This document shows positions 1 through 8,869 of a stretch of DNA of 64,000 nt, piece by piece. Positions within the stretch are counted from its first letter, which is position 1. Each line of letters starts with the position of its first letter. The translations under genes were made by a program, and so were the position numbers. Source of the DNA: Embleya hyalina (GTDB lineage Bacteria > Actinomycetota > Actinomycetes > Streptomycetales > Streptomycetaceae); the NCBI RefSeq assembly GCF_003967355.1, contig NZ_BIFH01000014.1, positions 310,001-374,000 on the forward strand. The letters are read 5' to 3'. Below the pieces are notes generated by a model. The model was not told the DNA's origin. It did no database searches and saw nothing but the letters and a program-made list of their open reading frames with translations.

Positions 1-2
1 TC

Positions 3-398
3 ATGGATGTGCAGGGGCGACAGGTGCATTTGCGGCTGCGTACCGGGACGGAATTCACCTCGAATGTGCGGGACTTGGTGATTCTGCGGCTGGCGCCGCC
101 CGCATTGGGGAGTGAAGTGCGGTATGTGGGTGGGGGAGACGCGAGTCTTCGGCCCGAGGGGATGCTCGTGGAGCTGTGCGCTGTGGATGACGGCGTGCTT
201 GCGACGGTGCAACCGGCCGACGGGGAGGCGTGGTTCGCGTTGTTGGCGGATTTGGAGCGGGCCGGGTGTCCCGTGGGGGCGGTGGCGGAGTGGGGGGAGC
301 CGCCGTTTTTGGTGGGCGTGGAGCCGGAGGACGCGTTCGGTGAGATCTGGGAGCGGATCAAGGCCGCTCAGGACGCCTGGTGGGTGCGGGGGCGATAG
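3..398 (+). CDS. Hypothetical protein, possibly 5'-truncated
   Basis: This is a 131-aa reading frame with strong high-GC codon bias that starts at an ATG two bases inside the window, so the true start may lie upstream. I do not recognise a family. The product is soluble and acidic, with no signal peptide or membrane segment. The C-terminal half, with PPFLVGVEPEDAFGEIWERI, looks like a compact alpha/beta domain. It converges on the cyclopropane synthase gene 41 bp downstream, so it probably belongs to an operon that begins outside the window. Function is unknown. Confidence 0.6.
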   Translation: MDVQGRQVHLRLRTGTEFTSNVRDLVILRLAPPALGSEVRYVGGGDASLRPEGMLVELCAVDDGVLATVQPADGEAWFALLADLERAGCPVGAVAEWGEPPFLVGVEPEDAFGEIWERIKAAQDAWWVRGR

Positions 399-439
399 GC
401 GGCGCCCCCGTCACCCGCCGGGTCCTGCGGGCCCCCGTG

Positions 440-1777
440 CTACAGGGTGCGCGTGGGGGGCATTCCGGAGTGGCCCGTGGGTGGGGTCTTGACGGCCAGG
501 ATCTGGTTCACGCCGATTCGGTTCTGTTCGAAGGCCAGGGCCGAGGCGGCCATGTAGAGGCGCCAGACGCGGACTCTGCCCGGGGTCGTCAGCGTGGCCG
601 CCCGCTCCCGGTCGGATTCCAGGTTGGTCACCCATGCGCGCAGCGTGGTCGCGTAGTGCTCGCGGAGCGCGTGTACGTCGCGGACCTCGAGCCCGGCCTC
701 CTCCAATACCGACACCGTGGTGCCGATCGGGGCCAACTCGCCGTCGGGGAAGACGTAGCGGTCGATGAACTCGTCGACCTGGTAGGTCTCCTCGTTCGGC
801 ACGGGGCGGCGGGAGATCTGGTGGTTGAGCAACCGCCCGCCGGGGCGCAGGAGTTCGTACAGCGTGTCGGCGTAGGCGCGGAACTGCACGCGGCCCACGT
901 GTTCGGCCATGCCGATCGAGGAGATCGCGTCGTAGGGGCCGTCGGCGTGCTCGCGGTAGTCCTGGATCCTGATCTCCACCCGCCCGGTCAGACCGGCCTC
1001 GGAGACCCGCTTGCGAGCCAGGTCGGCCTGTTCGTGCGAGATGGTGATGCCGACCACCTGCACGCCGTAGTGCTCGGCGGCGTGCAGCGCCATCGAACCC
1101 CACCCGCAGCCGACGTCGAGCAGCCGCATCCCGGGGCCGAGCGCGAGCTTGCGGCAGATCAGGTCCAGCTTCGCCCGCTGGGCGTCCTCCAACGTCGCGT
1201 CGGGGCGATCCCAATAGGCGCACGAGTAGACCATGGACGGGCCCAGGACCAGCCCGTAGAAGTCGTTGCCGACGTCGTAGTGGTGCCGGATCGCCTCCTG
1301 GTCGCGGCGCACGCTGTGCAGCACGCCCCGGCGGCGCCGGACCTCCTCGGCGGGCGCCGGCGGCGGCACCGGCAGGCCGGTCAGGGTGAGCATCGTGCCC
1401 AGCGGGCGGGCCGCGTCGCGCGCGGTACGCCCGGCGGCGCGCAGCCGGGCGGCGGGTCCGAACCGGGCGCCGGAGACGCCCGCCACCGGCCCCACCGGCA
1501 CCGGCTCGTCGCGGTTGAGCGCCAGCCCGGACAGCCGGGTCAGCGCGTCGTAGAGGTCACCGTCGACATCGAGGTCGCCCGACACCCAGCCGCGGGCGAA
1601 GCCGAGTTCGCCCGGCGACCACACCAGTCGGCGCAGCGCGCGGCGATTGCGCACCACCAGCGCCGGACCGTCCGGCGGACCGGCCTCGCTGCCGTCCCAG
1701 GCCCGGATCCGGATCGGCGACGGGCGGCCGAGGACCTGCTGAGCCAGTGCGGCGAGGCGGTCGGCGGTGTGCGGCAT
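440..1777 (-). CDS. Cyclopropane-fatty-acyl-phospholipid synthase family SAM methyltransferase
   Basis: The 445-aa product belongs to the CFA-synthase/mycolic-acid-methyltransferase family, which transfers a methylene from S-adenosylmethionine to a cis double bond of a membrane-bound acyl chain. The SAM-binding loop LDVGCGWGSMALHAAEHYG lies in the middle of the protein. Upstream are the family motifs HHYDVGNDFYGLVLGPSMVYSC and YWDRPDATLEDAQRAKLDLI; downstream are EHVGRVQFRAYADTLYELL and a RYVFPDGELAPIG segment. The N-terminal ~110 residues form the usual lipid-binding helical extension. I chose the ATG at 1777 because GGAGGAA sits 6 bp upstream; the frame stays open further upstream without family similarity. 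The gene looks monocistronic. The exact lipid product cannot be deduced. Confidence 0.93.
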   Translation of the reverse strand: MPHTADRLAALAQQVLGRPSPIRIRAWDGSEAGPPDGPALVVRNRRALRRLVWSPGELGFARGWVSGDLDVDGDLYDALTRLSGLALNRDEPVPVGPVAGVSGARFGPAARLRAAGRTARDAARPLGTMLTLTGLPVPPPAPAEEVRRRRGVLHSVRRDQEAIRHHYDVGNDFYGLVLGPSMVYSCAYWDRPDATLEDAQRAKLDLICRKLALGPGMRLLDVGCGWGSMALHAAEHYGVQVVGITISHEQADLARKRVSEAGLTGRVEIRIQDYREHADGPYDAISSIGMAEHVGRVQFRAYADTLYELLRPGGRLLNHQISRRPVPNEETYQVDEFIDRYVFPDGELAPIGTTVSVLEEAGLEVRDVHALREHYATTLRAWVTNLESDRERAATLTTPGRVRVWRLYMAASALAFEQNRIGVNQILAVKTPPTGHSGMPPTRTL

Positions 1778-1946
1778 GACGGATTCCTCCGCGGTGGTGG
1801 ATCCCCGGACTCCCGAGCCGGGCGACACCGTTGCCCCTACCCCACGCGCGCCACGACTCGAACGGAATTGCTCCGTCCGGGCCGGCCGGCCGCCCCGGAC
1901 GGAGCAGGACGGCCGCCGGCCACGCGCACCGAGCGCGACGCCGAGG

Positions 1947-2753
1947 TCACAGCACCTTGGACAGGAACGCCTTCGTGCGCTCGTGCTGTGGGTTGGCCAG
2001 TACCTCGCGCGGATGACCCGCCTCGACGACCAGTCCGTCGTCCATGAACACCAACGAGTCGCCCACTTCGCGGGCGAAGCCCATCTCGTGGGTGACCACG
2101 ATCATCGTCATGCCGTCCTCGGCCAGCCCGCGCATGACCTCCAACACCTCGCCGACCAGTTCGGGGTCGAGCGCCGAGGTGGGCTCGTCGAAGAGCATCA
2201 GCTTGGGGTCCATCGCCAGTGCCCGGGCGATGGCCACCCGCTGCTGCTGGCCGCCGGAGAGCTGCGAGGGGTAGGCGTCGGCCTTGTCGGCCAGGCCCAC
2301 CCGCGCCAGCAACTCGTGTGCGCGGGCCCGGGCCTCGGGCTTGCCGATGCCCTTGACCTGGGTGGGCGCCTCCATGATGTTGCCCGCGGCGGTCATGTGC
2401 GGGAACAGGTTGAAGCGCTGGAAGACCATGCCGATGTCGCGCCGCTTGAGGGCGACCTCGCTGTCCTTGAGCTCGTAGAGCTTGCCGTCCTTCTCCCGGT
2501 AGCCGACGAGGTGGCCGTCCACCCACAACCGTCCGGCGTTGACCTTCTCCAGGTGGTTGATGCAGCGCAGGAAGGTGGACTTGCCGGAGCCGGAGGGGCC
2601 GACGATGCACATGACCTCGCCGGTCGCGACCTCCAGGTCGATGCCCTTGAGCACTTCGAGCGGGCCGAAGGACTTGCAGACGTCCTGGGCCCGGACCATC
2701 ACCCGACCGGGCTCGGTCGGGCGGGGGGCGGGCTTGTCGAGATTGGTCGTCAT
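1947..2753 (-). CDS. Polar amino-acid ABC transporter, ATP-binding protein (GlnQ/GluA-like)
   Basis: This 268-aa ABC ATPase powers an amino-acid importer. Visible motifs are Walker [10 protein letters not shown], the Q-loop [13 protein letters not shown] typical of the polar amino-acid PAAT family, the signature [16 protein letters not shown], Walker [14 protein letters not shown] and the H-loop [12 protein letters not shown]. Its ATG overlaps the stop of the permease gene by 4 bp (ATGA), so the two are translationally coupled. An insertion around residues 85-105 ([14 protein letters not shown]) occurs in many actinobacterial GluA/GlnQ proteins. With the substrate-binding protein and permease upstream it completes an importer; the substrate (glutamate, glutamine or another polar amino acid) is inferred only at family level. 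Confidence 0.95.
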   Translation of the reverse strand: MTTNLDKPAPRPTEPGRVMVRAQDVCKSFGPLEVLKGIDLEVATGEVMCIVGPSGSGKSTFLRCINHLEKVNAGRLWVDGHLVGYREKDGKLYELKDSEVALKRRDIGMVFQRFNLFPHMTAAGNIMEAPTQVKGIGKPEARARAHELLARVGLADKADAYPSQLSGGQQQRVAIARALAMDPKLMLFDEPTSALDPELVGEVLEVMRGLAEDGMTMIVVTHEMGFAREVGDSLVFMDDGLVVEAGHPREVLANPQHERTKAFLSKVL

Positions 2754-3664
2754 CGGGTCTTGACCCCCGGGCGCCGGGTGCTGAATACATTGGCCATGAT
2801 CCGCTGGAGCGGAGTGGGCGGCAAGGCTCGACTGGATCCACGAGCGAAGTAGCGCTCGAGGTAGTACTGGCCGATGCTGAACACCGTGGTCAGCAGCAGG
2901 TACCAGAAGCAGGCGGCGAAGAGGAGTTCCATCACCGCGAGGTTGTGCGTGTACACGTCCTTCGCCTTCTGCAGCACTTCGGGATAGACCACGGCGCTGG
3001 CGAGCGAGGACGTCTTGAGCATGTTGATGAACTCGTTGCCGGTCGGCGGCACGATGACGCGCATCGCCTGCGGCAGCACGATCCGGCGCAGCGTGCGGCC
3101 CTTGGACATGCCGAGCGCGTGCGCCGCCTCGGTCTGGCCCTCGTCGACCGACTGGATGCCGGAGCGCACGATCTCCGCCATGTAGGCGCCCTCGTTGATG
3201 CCGAGGCCGAGCAGCGCCGCCATGAACGGGGTGATCACGTCGTTGGTGTTCTGGCCGAACATGGTCGGGAAGACCAGCGCGAGGTTGCCCCAGATGAGCA
3301 ACTGCACCAGGACCGGGGTGCCGCGGAAGAACCAGATGTAGACCGAGGCGACGGTCGAGGTGACCGGGTTGCCGGACAGCCGCATGATCGCCGCCAGCAC
3401 ACCGAGGACGAGCCCGACCGCCATGGCCGCCAGGCTGATCAGCAGGGTGTTGCCGGCGCCCTTCATGATCTGGTCGTCGAACAGGTAGTCGCCGGTCACG
3501 TCCCAGTGGATCTTCGCACTGGCGAACGCGTTGATCAGCAGGCCGACCAGGGCGAGGACCACGACGGCGGCGACCCAGCGGCCGTAGTGCGGTACGGGGA
3601 TCGCCTTGATGGGTTCCCGCTTGACCGGCTGTTTGTCGGCAGGGGGTGTTGCGGGCGTGGTCAC
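2750..3664 (-). CDS. Polar amino-acid ABC transporter permease
   Basis: This 304-aa HisM/GlnP-type inner-membrane permease starts at a GTG (3664) with AGGAGG upstream. After a 35-residue cytoplasmic tail there are about five to six hydrophobic segments, including [18 protein letters not shown] and [19 protein letters not shown]. The family motif [18 protein letters not shown] and the EAA loop [20 protein letters not shown], which docks on the ATPase, are both clear. The frame is open upstream through the substrate-binding gene in another frame, but that extension is a shadow. It lies between the substrate-binding gene (90-bp gap holding a hairpin) and the ATPase gene (4-bp overlap). Confidence 0.94.
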   Translation of the reverse strand: MTTPATPPADKQPVKREPIKAIPVPHYGRWVAAVVVLALVGLLINAFASAKIHWDVTGDYLFDDQIMKGAGNTLLISLAAMAVGLVLGVLAAIMRLSGNPVTSTVASVYIWFFRGTPVLVQLLIWGNLALVFPTMFGQNTNDVITPFMAALLGLGINEGAYMAEIVRSGIQSVDEGQTEAAHALGMSKGRTLRRIVLPQAMRVIVPPTGNEFINMLKTSSLASAVVYPEVLQKAKDVYTHNLAVMELLFAACFWYLLLTTVFSIGQYYLERYFARGSSRALPPTPLQRIMANVFSTRRPGVKTR

Positions 3665-3707
3665 GGTCGGGTGACCTCCTCTTGGAGCACGAGTACGGAC
3701 GCGGATC

Positions 3708-3748
3708 GGGTCCGGCCCGGCCGTCGGGGGACGGCGCGGGCCGGACCC
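3708..3748 (-). terminator. Intercistronic hairpin between binding-protein and permease genes
   Basis: An 11-bp perfect inverted repeat (GGGTCCGGCCC, 3708-3718, and GGGCCGGACCC, 3738-3748) with a 19-nt loop lies directly after the substrate-binding gene and before the permease RBS. In ABC importer operons such hairpins act as partial terminators or stabilise the upstream mRNA so that more binding protein is made. There is no U-tract. Confidence 0.6.
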
Positions 3749-3753
3749 CGGGA

Positions 3754-4659
3754 TCAGGAGGTGGCGCCGTTGATCGTGACGTCGGTGACGGCCCCGGCCT
3801 CGACCTTCCAGTTGGCCAGGATCTTGGCGTACTCGCCGTTCTTGATCAGTGCCTCCAGGGCCGACTTCAGCGCCTGCTGGAGCTGCGTGTTGTCCTTGCC
3901 GACGCCGATGCCGTACAGGCCGGCGTCGATCTGGTCGCCGGTGACCTCGAAGTCCTTGCCGTCGCCGGAGGTCTGCGCGTTGTACGCGGCGACGGGGAAG
4001 TCGTTGAGGTCGGCCGCGGCGGCGCCGCTCTTGAGCTTCAGCAGGGCCTCGCCGTCGTGCTCGTACTTCTGGATGTTGATCGCGCCCTTGCCCGAGTCCT
4101 GACACTTCTTGGACTGGGCGCTGGCGACGTCCTCGTTGGTGGTCGCCTGCTGGAGCGCGACGGTCTTCCCGCACAGGTCGTCGAGCGAGGTGATCTTCTG
4201 CGGGTTGCCCTTCTGCACCAGGATCGAGGTGCCCGCGCGGAAGTAGTCGACGAACGACAGGCCCTGGCCCTGGCGTTCCTTCTTGTCCGTCATCGCGGAC
4301 ATCACGATGTCGAAGCGCTTGGACGTGATGCCGGTGATCAGCGAGTCGAACTGCGAGTTCTTGTAGTCGTACTTGACGCCCAGCTGCTTGGCGAGCGCGG
4401 CGGCCAGCTCGGGGTCGACGCCGACCGCCTTGCCGTCCTTCATGAACTCGATGGGCGCGTAGGCGACCTCGGAGCCGATCGTGATCTTGCCGGACTTCTG
4501 GACGTCGGGCGGCAGCATCTTGAAGAACGGGGCGTTCTCGTCCTTCTTGCCGAGCGCGCTGTCGCCGCCGTCGTCGCCACAGGCGGTCAACAGCATGGAT
4601 CCCGCGATCAGGGTCGCGGCGGACGCGATCAGACGGCGGTGGGTGAAGCGACCGCTCAT
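3754..4659 (-). CDS. Polar amino-acid ABC transporter substrate-binding lipoprotein
   Basis: A 301-aa extracellular solute-binding protein of family 3. The N-terminus has a lipoprotein signal (basic residues, hydrophobic core, lipobox LLTAC with lipidated Cys27). The mature part has the family pattern: [53 protein letters not shown] and [20 protein letters not shown]. The ATG at 4659 was chosen because GGAGG lies 9 bp upstream and it gives a proper signal peptide; the longer frame to 4800 adds no homologous sequence. It is the first gene of the importer operon, so the promoter should lie in 4660-4918. The substrate is probably a polar or acidic amino acid. Confidence 0.94.
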   Translation of the reverse strand: MSGRFTHRRLIASAATLIAGSMLLTACGDDGGDSALGKKDENAPFFKMLPPDVQKSGKITIGSEVAYAPIEFMKDGKAVGVDPELAAALAKQLGVKYDYKNSQFDSLITGITSKRFDIVMSAMTDKKERQGQGLSFVDYFRAGTSILVQKGNPQKITSLDDLCGKTVALQQATTNEDVASAQSKKCQDSGKGAINIQKYEHDGEALLKLKSGAAAADLNDFPVAAYNAQTSGDGKDFEVTGDQIDAGLYGIGVGKDNTQLQQALKSALEALIKNGEYAKILANWKVEAGAVTDVTINGATS

Positions 4660-4918
4660 GTGCGGGTTCCTCCAGTGTGAGGGGACAGAGGTGCCGGCAC
4701 GGCACGAGCTGGCTCGGGGCGACCGATCTGCGGGCGGTTTGGACTGATCCTGGATCGAGCTATGGGCATGAATGATTTCCTGATGCTCTGAGCGGGACAA
4801 TGGGACAGATTGTTAAATACGAAGATCCAATTTGACAGACCGTCAAGCAGCGATCGCTCTATTTCATCCCATCAGCCCTTTTTCAGGGCATACCGAAACA
4901 GCTCTGGCGGGGACGGGT

Positions 4919-5881
4919 CTACGCGCATTGGCGTGATGATCGTCCGACGTCACGCGAACCGGCCCGTGCGATCCCGGTACCCCGGCGGATCAGCAGCGCA
5001 ACGTCGATCGCGGCGACCGCCACGGAGGTCGCGAAGGGGATCCGGGGCCGCCGGCCGCCGAGCAGGGCGCCGGCCGCGGCGAGCGTGCCCGCGCCGAGCA
5101 GGGCGAGTCGGCCCGCGCGATCCGGTCGGCCGTACGCGAGCAGCGCGGTGGCGGCGAGGAGCGGCAGCGGGGTGAGCGCCCGGATCCCGCTCGGGCCGAG
5201 CCGGTGCGGCAGGCCGCGCACGCCCGCCGCCCGATCGTCGGCCAGGTCCGGCAGCGCGTCCGCCAGATGCGCCCCGCAGCCGAGCAGCGCGGCGGCGGTG
5301 ACGATCCACCAGGTGGGCCCGGGCCGGTCCGGCAGCCCGAACGCGACGAACGTCGGCAGGCTGCCGAATCCGATCGCGTAGGGCACCCACGACCCGGCGG
5401 TGCCCTTGACCCCGAGGTCGTACGCCCAGGCCGCACCCACGCCGACCAGATGCGCGGTGCCGGCCGCGGGCCCGGACGCGTAGGACAGCGGAACGCACAC
5501 CACGAGCGCGCGGCGGGCGGCGCGCGCCACCCGATCGGCCCCGACCAGGCCGGCCGCCACCGGCTTGCCGCCGCGCCCCGCCGCCCGGTCCCGCGCGGCG
5601 TCCACCGCGTCGTTGCACCAGCCGACCGACAACTGCCCGGCGAGCACGGCCGCGCCGACCAGTACGCAGCCGCGCGCGTCCCGGCCGGCGGCGCGGGCGA
5701 GCCCGGTGGTGAGTGCCGTGACGGCGACGGTCGGGCCCGGGTGGCAGGCGAGCAGGAGGCCGACGACGGGGGCCCGTTCGGGGGATTCGTGGGTGCCGGC
5801 GGGGCGGCGGGCTCGGAGGCGGGTGAGGGGGCGGCCGAGGGGGTGCGGGGCGGGGCGGTTCGGCGCTGCGGTGTCACTCAC
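4919..5881 (-). CDS. UbiA-family prenyltransferase
   Basis: A 320-aa, strongly hydrophobic protein with about eight membrane segments. The first Asp-rich motif of UbiA prenyltransferases is seen as NDAVDAARDRAAGRGGKP and the second as DALPDLADDRAAGVRGLP; both bind the Mg2+-diphosphate of an isoprenoid donor. Such enzymes attach prenyl chains to aromatic acceptors. The GTG at 5881 has GAAGGA 7 bp upstream and begins the conserved part; the frame upstream is low-complexity. It is divergent from the type III PKS operon, so it may prenylate a phenolic product of that operon. That link is inferred from position only; a quinone or other acceptor is equally possible. Confidence 0.88.
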   Translation of the reverse strand: MSDTAAPNRPAPHPLGRPLTRLRARRPAGTHESPERAPVVGLLLACHPGPTVAVTALTTGLARAAGRDARGCVLVGAAVLAGQLSVGWCNDAVDAARDRAAGRGGKPVAAGLVGADRVARAARRALVVCVPLSYASGPAAGTAHLVGVGAAWAYDLGVKGTAGSWVPYAIGFGSLPTFVAFGLPDRPGPTWWIVTAAALLGCGAHLADALPDLADDRAAGVRGLPHRLGPSGIRALTPLPLLAATALLAYGRPDRAGRLALLGAGTLAAAGALLGGRRPRIPFATSVAVAAIDVALLIRRGTGIARAGSRDVGRSSRQCA

Positions 5882-6202
5882 GTGGGTGTCCTTCGGACGA
5901 GTGGGCGGACGAGTCGGCGGGCGGGTCGAGGCGAGTCGGCGGCGCGTCGAGTGCGGGCCGGTGGGCGGGCGGAGGCGGGCCGGCGTGCGGGTCGAGACGG
6001 GTCGGCGTGCGGGCCGGCGGGCCGGTCGGCGGTGGGACGGGGCGGGGCACGAGCGCATGCGGGCGGCAACTACGGGCAAACGACGTGGGTTCCGTGTTTC
6101 CGCTGGGCACTGTTCCAGCGTTCCCTACCTCTCCCGCTCTCCGATACCTGCCTTTTCACCCGCTATTCCAGCCTCGCCCCCTAATCCAGCAGGGGAATCG
6201 CC
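5882..6202. other. Divergent intergenic region with degenerate GC repeats
   Basis: This stretch separates the UbiA gene (-) from the type III PKS operon (+). Bases 5890-6055 are a degenerate short repeat rich in GTCGGCGGGC-like words. The part nearest the PKS gene (6060-6200) is less GC-rich and pyrimidine-rich and probably carries its promoter, but I see no confident -35/-10 pair. No gene was found. Confidence 0.5.
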
Positions 6203-7306
6203 ATGACCCGCATCGCCGCCGTCCGTGGCGCACTGCCGCCGCACCGATACCCGCAGGCCGAGATCACCGACACGTTCGCGGCGCTGTGCCTGCCGACCGG
6301 CGCCGATCGGCGCGTCCTCGACCGGGTGCACGCCAGTGCCCGGGTGGACACGCGCCATCTGGCGCTGCCGCTCGACCACTACGCCAAGTTGGCGGACTTC
6401 GGCGCGGCCAACGACGTCTGGCTGGAGGTCGCGGTCGACCTCGCCGCCGAGGCGACCGAGTCCGCGCTCGGCGCCGCCGGGTTCGGCGCGCGGGACGTGG
6501 ACCTGATCCTGTTCACCACCGTGACCGGCCTGGCGGTGCCCTCCGTCGACGCGCGCCTGGTGGGCCGGCTCGGCCTGCGCGAGGACGTCAAACGGCTGCC
6601 GGTGTTCGGTCTGGGCTGCGTGGCGGGCGCGGCCGGGATCGCCCGGCTGCACGACTACCTGCGCGACCGGCCCGACCAGGTCGCGGTGTTGGTCTCGGTC
6701 GAGTTGTGCTCGCTCACCCTCCAGCGCGACGACGCGTCGATGGCCAACGTGGTGGCGAGCGCGCTGTTCGGCGACGGCGCGGCGGCCGTGGTGCTCTGTG
6801 GGGACGACCGGGGCGGGCCGGCGGGCGAGCCGGGACCCGAGCCGGGACACGGCCGCCGCCCCGAGCCCGGGCGCGGCCCCGGGGTGATCGCCGCCCGCAG
6901 CCGGATGTATCCCGACTCCGAGCGGGTGATGGGCTGGGACGTGGGCGGCTCGGGCTTTCGGATCGTGCTCGGCGCCGACGTACCGGAGATGGCGCGCACC
7001 CATCTCGGCGGCGACGTTCGGGACTTCCTCGCCGACCACGGCCTGACCACGGCCGACATCACCGCGTGGGTATGCCACCCCGGCGGCCCCAGGGTGCTGG
7101 AGGCGGTCGCCGAGACGCTGGACCTGCCCGCCGGTGCCCTCGACGCGACCTGGCGGTCCCTGGCCGCGACCGGGAACCTGTCCTCGACGTCGGTGCTGCA
7201 CGTGTTGCGCGACACGATCGCCGCCGGGCCGGAACCCGGGACACCCGGCCTGATGATCGCGATGGGGCCGGGGTTCTGCTCCGAACTCGTCCTGGTGGAG
7301 TGGTAG
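6203..7306 (+). CDS. srsA: Type III polyketide synthase (SrsA-like)
   Basis: A 367-aa chalcone/stilbene-synthase-family enzyme that condenses malonyl units onto a CoA or ACP-bound starter. The catalytic triad is visible: Cys139 in FGLGCVAGAAG, His292 in WVCHPGGP and Asn325 in AATGNLSSTSV. Length and N-terminus (AAVRGALPPHRYPQAEI) are typical of bacterial enzymes. The ATG follows AGGGGA with a 7-bp gap. The next two genes encode an ICMT-like methyltransferase and a flavoprotein; this order matches the srsABC cluster of Streptomyces griseus, whose SrsA makes alkylresorcinols and alkylpyrones. The symbol is by cluster similarity. The insertion around residues 195-235 (Gly/Pro/Arg-rich, PEPGHGRRPEPGRGPG) is unusual and probably a surface loop. 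Confidence 0.93.
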   Translation: MTRIAAVRGALPPHRYPQAEITDTFAALCLPTGADRRVLDRVHASARVDTRHLALPLDHYAKLADFGAANDVWLEVAVDLAAEATESALGAAGFGARDVDLILFTTVTGLAVPSVDARLVGRLGLREDVKRLPVFGLGCVAGAAGIARLHDYLRDRPDQVAVLVSVELCSLTLQRDDASMANVVASALFGDGAAAVVLCGDDRGGPAGEPGPEPGHGRRPEPGRGPGVIAARSRMYPDSERVMGWDVGGSGFRIVLGADVPEMARTHLGGDVRDFLADHGLTTADITAWVCHPGGPRVLEAVAETLDLPAGALDATWRSLAATGNLSSTSVLHVLRDTIAAGPEPGTPGLMIAMGPGFCSELVLVEW

Positions 7307-7312
7307 GTCGCG

Positions 7313-7831
7313 ATGTATTGGTATTTCGGCCTGGTCGGCCTGGTCGCCCTCGAACGGCTCGCGGAACTGGTGGTCGCCCGACGCAATCTGGCCTGGAGCC
7401 TGGCCCGGGGCGGCGTGGTCAGCGGCCGGGGACACTATCCGCCGATGGTCGTGCTGCACGTCGGCCTGCTGGCCGCGTGCGTACTCGAAGTCGGCCTGGC
7501 CGACCGGCCGTTCGTACCCGCGTTCGGGTGGACCATGGTCGCGCTCACGGTGGCCGCGCAGGCGTTGCGCTGGTGGTGCGTCACCGCGCTCGGGCCGCAC
7601 TGGAACACCCGGGTCGTGGTCGTGCCCGGGTCGCCGCCGATCCGGCGCGGGCCGTATCGGCTCTCCTGGCTGCGCCACCCCAACTACGTCGCGGTCGCGG
7701 TGGAGGGCGCGGCGCTGCCCCTGGTGCACGGCGCCTGGATCACCGCGCTCGCCTTCACCACCCTCAACGCCGCGCTGATGGTGGTCCGGATCCGCTGCGA
7801 GTCGGCCGCGTTGTCGGCGGCGACCGCGTGA
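7313..7831 (+). CDS. srsB: Isoprenylcysteine-methyltransferase-like membrane protein (SrsB-like)
   Basis: A 172-aa integral membrane protein of the ICMT/phospholipid methyltransferase family, with four or five hydrophobic segments. The C-terminal SAM-binding part reads GPYRLSWLRHPNYVAV, the RHPxY motif of the family. It starts 6 bp after the PKS stop, so the two are co-transcribed. In the srs pathway the equivalent protein methylates the hydroxyl of the alkylresorcinol ring; here that role is inferred from cluster order. Its last codon overlaps the start of the flavoprotein gene. Confidence 0.9.
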   Translation: MYWYFGLVGLVALERLAELVVARRNLAWSLARGGVVSGRGHYPPMVVLHVGLLAACVLEVGLADRPFVPAFGWTMVALTVAAQALRWWCVTALGPHWNTRVVVVPGSPPIRRGPYRLSWLRHPNYVAVAVEGAALPLVHGAWITALAFTTLNAALMVVRIRCESAALSAATA

Positions 7832-8841
7832 TCGACCTGCTCGTCGCGGGTGGTGGGCCGGCGGGGCTGGCCACCGCGATCCACGGCGCGCTCGCGGGGC
7901 TGTGCGTGGTGGTGGTCGAACCGCGCCCGACACCGGTGGACAAGGCGTGCGGCGAGGGGCTGATGCCGGCGGGAGTGGCCGCGCTCGCCGCGCTCGGGGT
8001 GACGCCCGCCGGGCGGCCGTTGGCCGGCATCCGGTACGTGGACACCCGGCACGCGGTGGAGGCGCGGTTCCGGGCCGGGCCGGGGCTCGGGGTGCGCCGG
8101 ACCACGCTGCACGCGGCGCTGTACGAACGGGCCCTCGCCGTCGGCGTGGAGCACCGGATCGGCCGGGTCGCCGAGGTCCGCCAGGACGCGGACACGGTGA
8201 CCGCGGCCGGGCTGACCGCGCGTTGGCTCGCGGCGGCCGACGGGCTGCACTCGCCCGTGCGGGCCGCGCTCGGGCCCGCGCCGCGCGATCGGCGGGACCG
8301 GCGGTACGGGCTGCGCCGGCACTACCCGATCGCGCCGTGGACCGAGTTCGTCGAGGTGCACTGGTCGCCGCGCGGCGAGGCGTACGTGACCCCGGTCGGC
8401 CCGGATCTGGTGGGCGTGGCCATGCTCGGCCCGCGCGGTCGCACGTACGCCGACCACCTCGCCGCGTTCCCGGCCCTGCGCGAACGGCTGGCGGGCGCGG
8501 CGGGCGGCGAGGTGCGCGGGGCGGGACCGCTGCGACAGCGGGTGCGTGGCCGCGTCGCGGGCCGGGTGCTGCTCGTGGGCGACGCGGCCGGCTACACCGA
8601 CGCGCTCACCGGCGAGGGCGTCGCCCTGGCCCTGGCCTCGGCCCGCGCCCTGGTCGCGGCCGTGCGGGCGGGCCGCCCCGAGCGCTACGAAAGCGACTGG
8701 CGCCGCCTCTCCCGCCGCCACCGCCTCCTCACCGAAGCCCTCCTCACCGCCCGCGCCCACCCCCGAACCGCCCGCCTGATCGTCCCCACCGCCCACCGCC
8801 TCCCCACCGCCTTCGCCACGCTCGTGAACGCGCTCGCCTGA
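7828..8841 (+). CDS. srsC: FAD-dependent oxidoreductase/hydroxylase (SrsC-like)
   Basis: A 337-aa flavoprotein of the PHBH / geranylgeranyl-reductase fold. The N-terminal dinucleotide motif is VAGGGPAGLATAIHGALAG, followed by the CGEGLMPAGVAAL motif and a C-terminal GRVLLVGDAAGYTDALTGEG that binds the FAD ribityl. It starts at a GTG overlapping the stop of the methyltransferase gene by 4 bp (GTGA). In srs clusters the flavoprotein hydroxylates the alkylresorcinol ring and leads to quinones. The family also includes geranylgeranyl reductases, so the exact reaction is inferred. It ends the operon; a tandem repeat array lies directly downstream. Confidence 0.9.
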   Translation: MIDLLVAGGGPAGLATAIHGALAGLCVVVVEPRPTPVDKACGEGLMPAGVAALAALGVTPAGRPLAGIRYVDTRHAVEARFRAGPGLGVRRTTLHAALYERALAVGVEHRIGRVAEVRQDADTVTAAGLTARWLAAADGLHSPVRAALGPAPRDRRDRRYGLRRHYPIAPWTEFVEVHWSPRGEAYVTPVGPDLVGVAMLGPRGRTYADHLAAFPALRERLAGAAGGEVRGAGPLRQRVRGRVAGRVLLVGDAAGYTDALTGEGVALALASARALVAAVRAGRPERYESDWRRLSRRHRLLTEALLTARAHPRTARLIVPTAHRLPTAFATLVNALA

Positions 8842-8869
8842 CCGGCGTGCAGGCCACAATCGCGAGGCG

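Noticed and set aside
2750-4705. A continuous 651-codon minus-strand frame spanning permease and binding-protein genes
   Set aside because: Only the last ~304 codons match the permease; the first part is the binding-protein gene read in the wrong frame, and a GTG with AGGAGG marks the real start at 3664.
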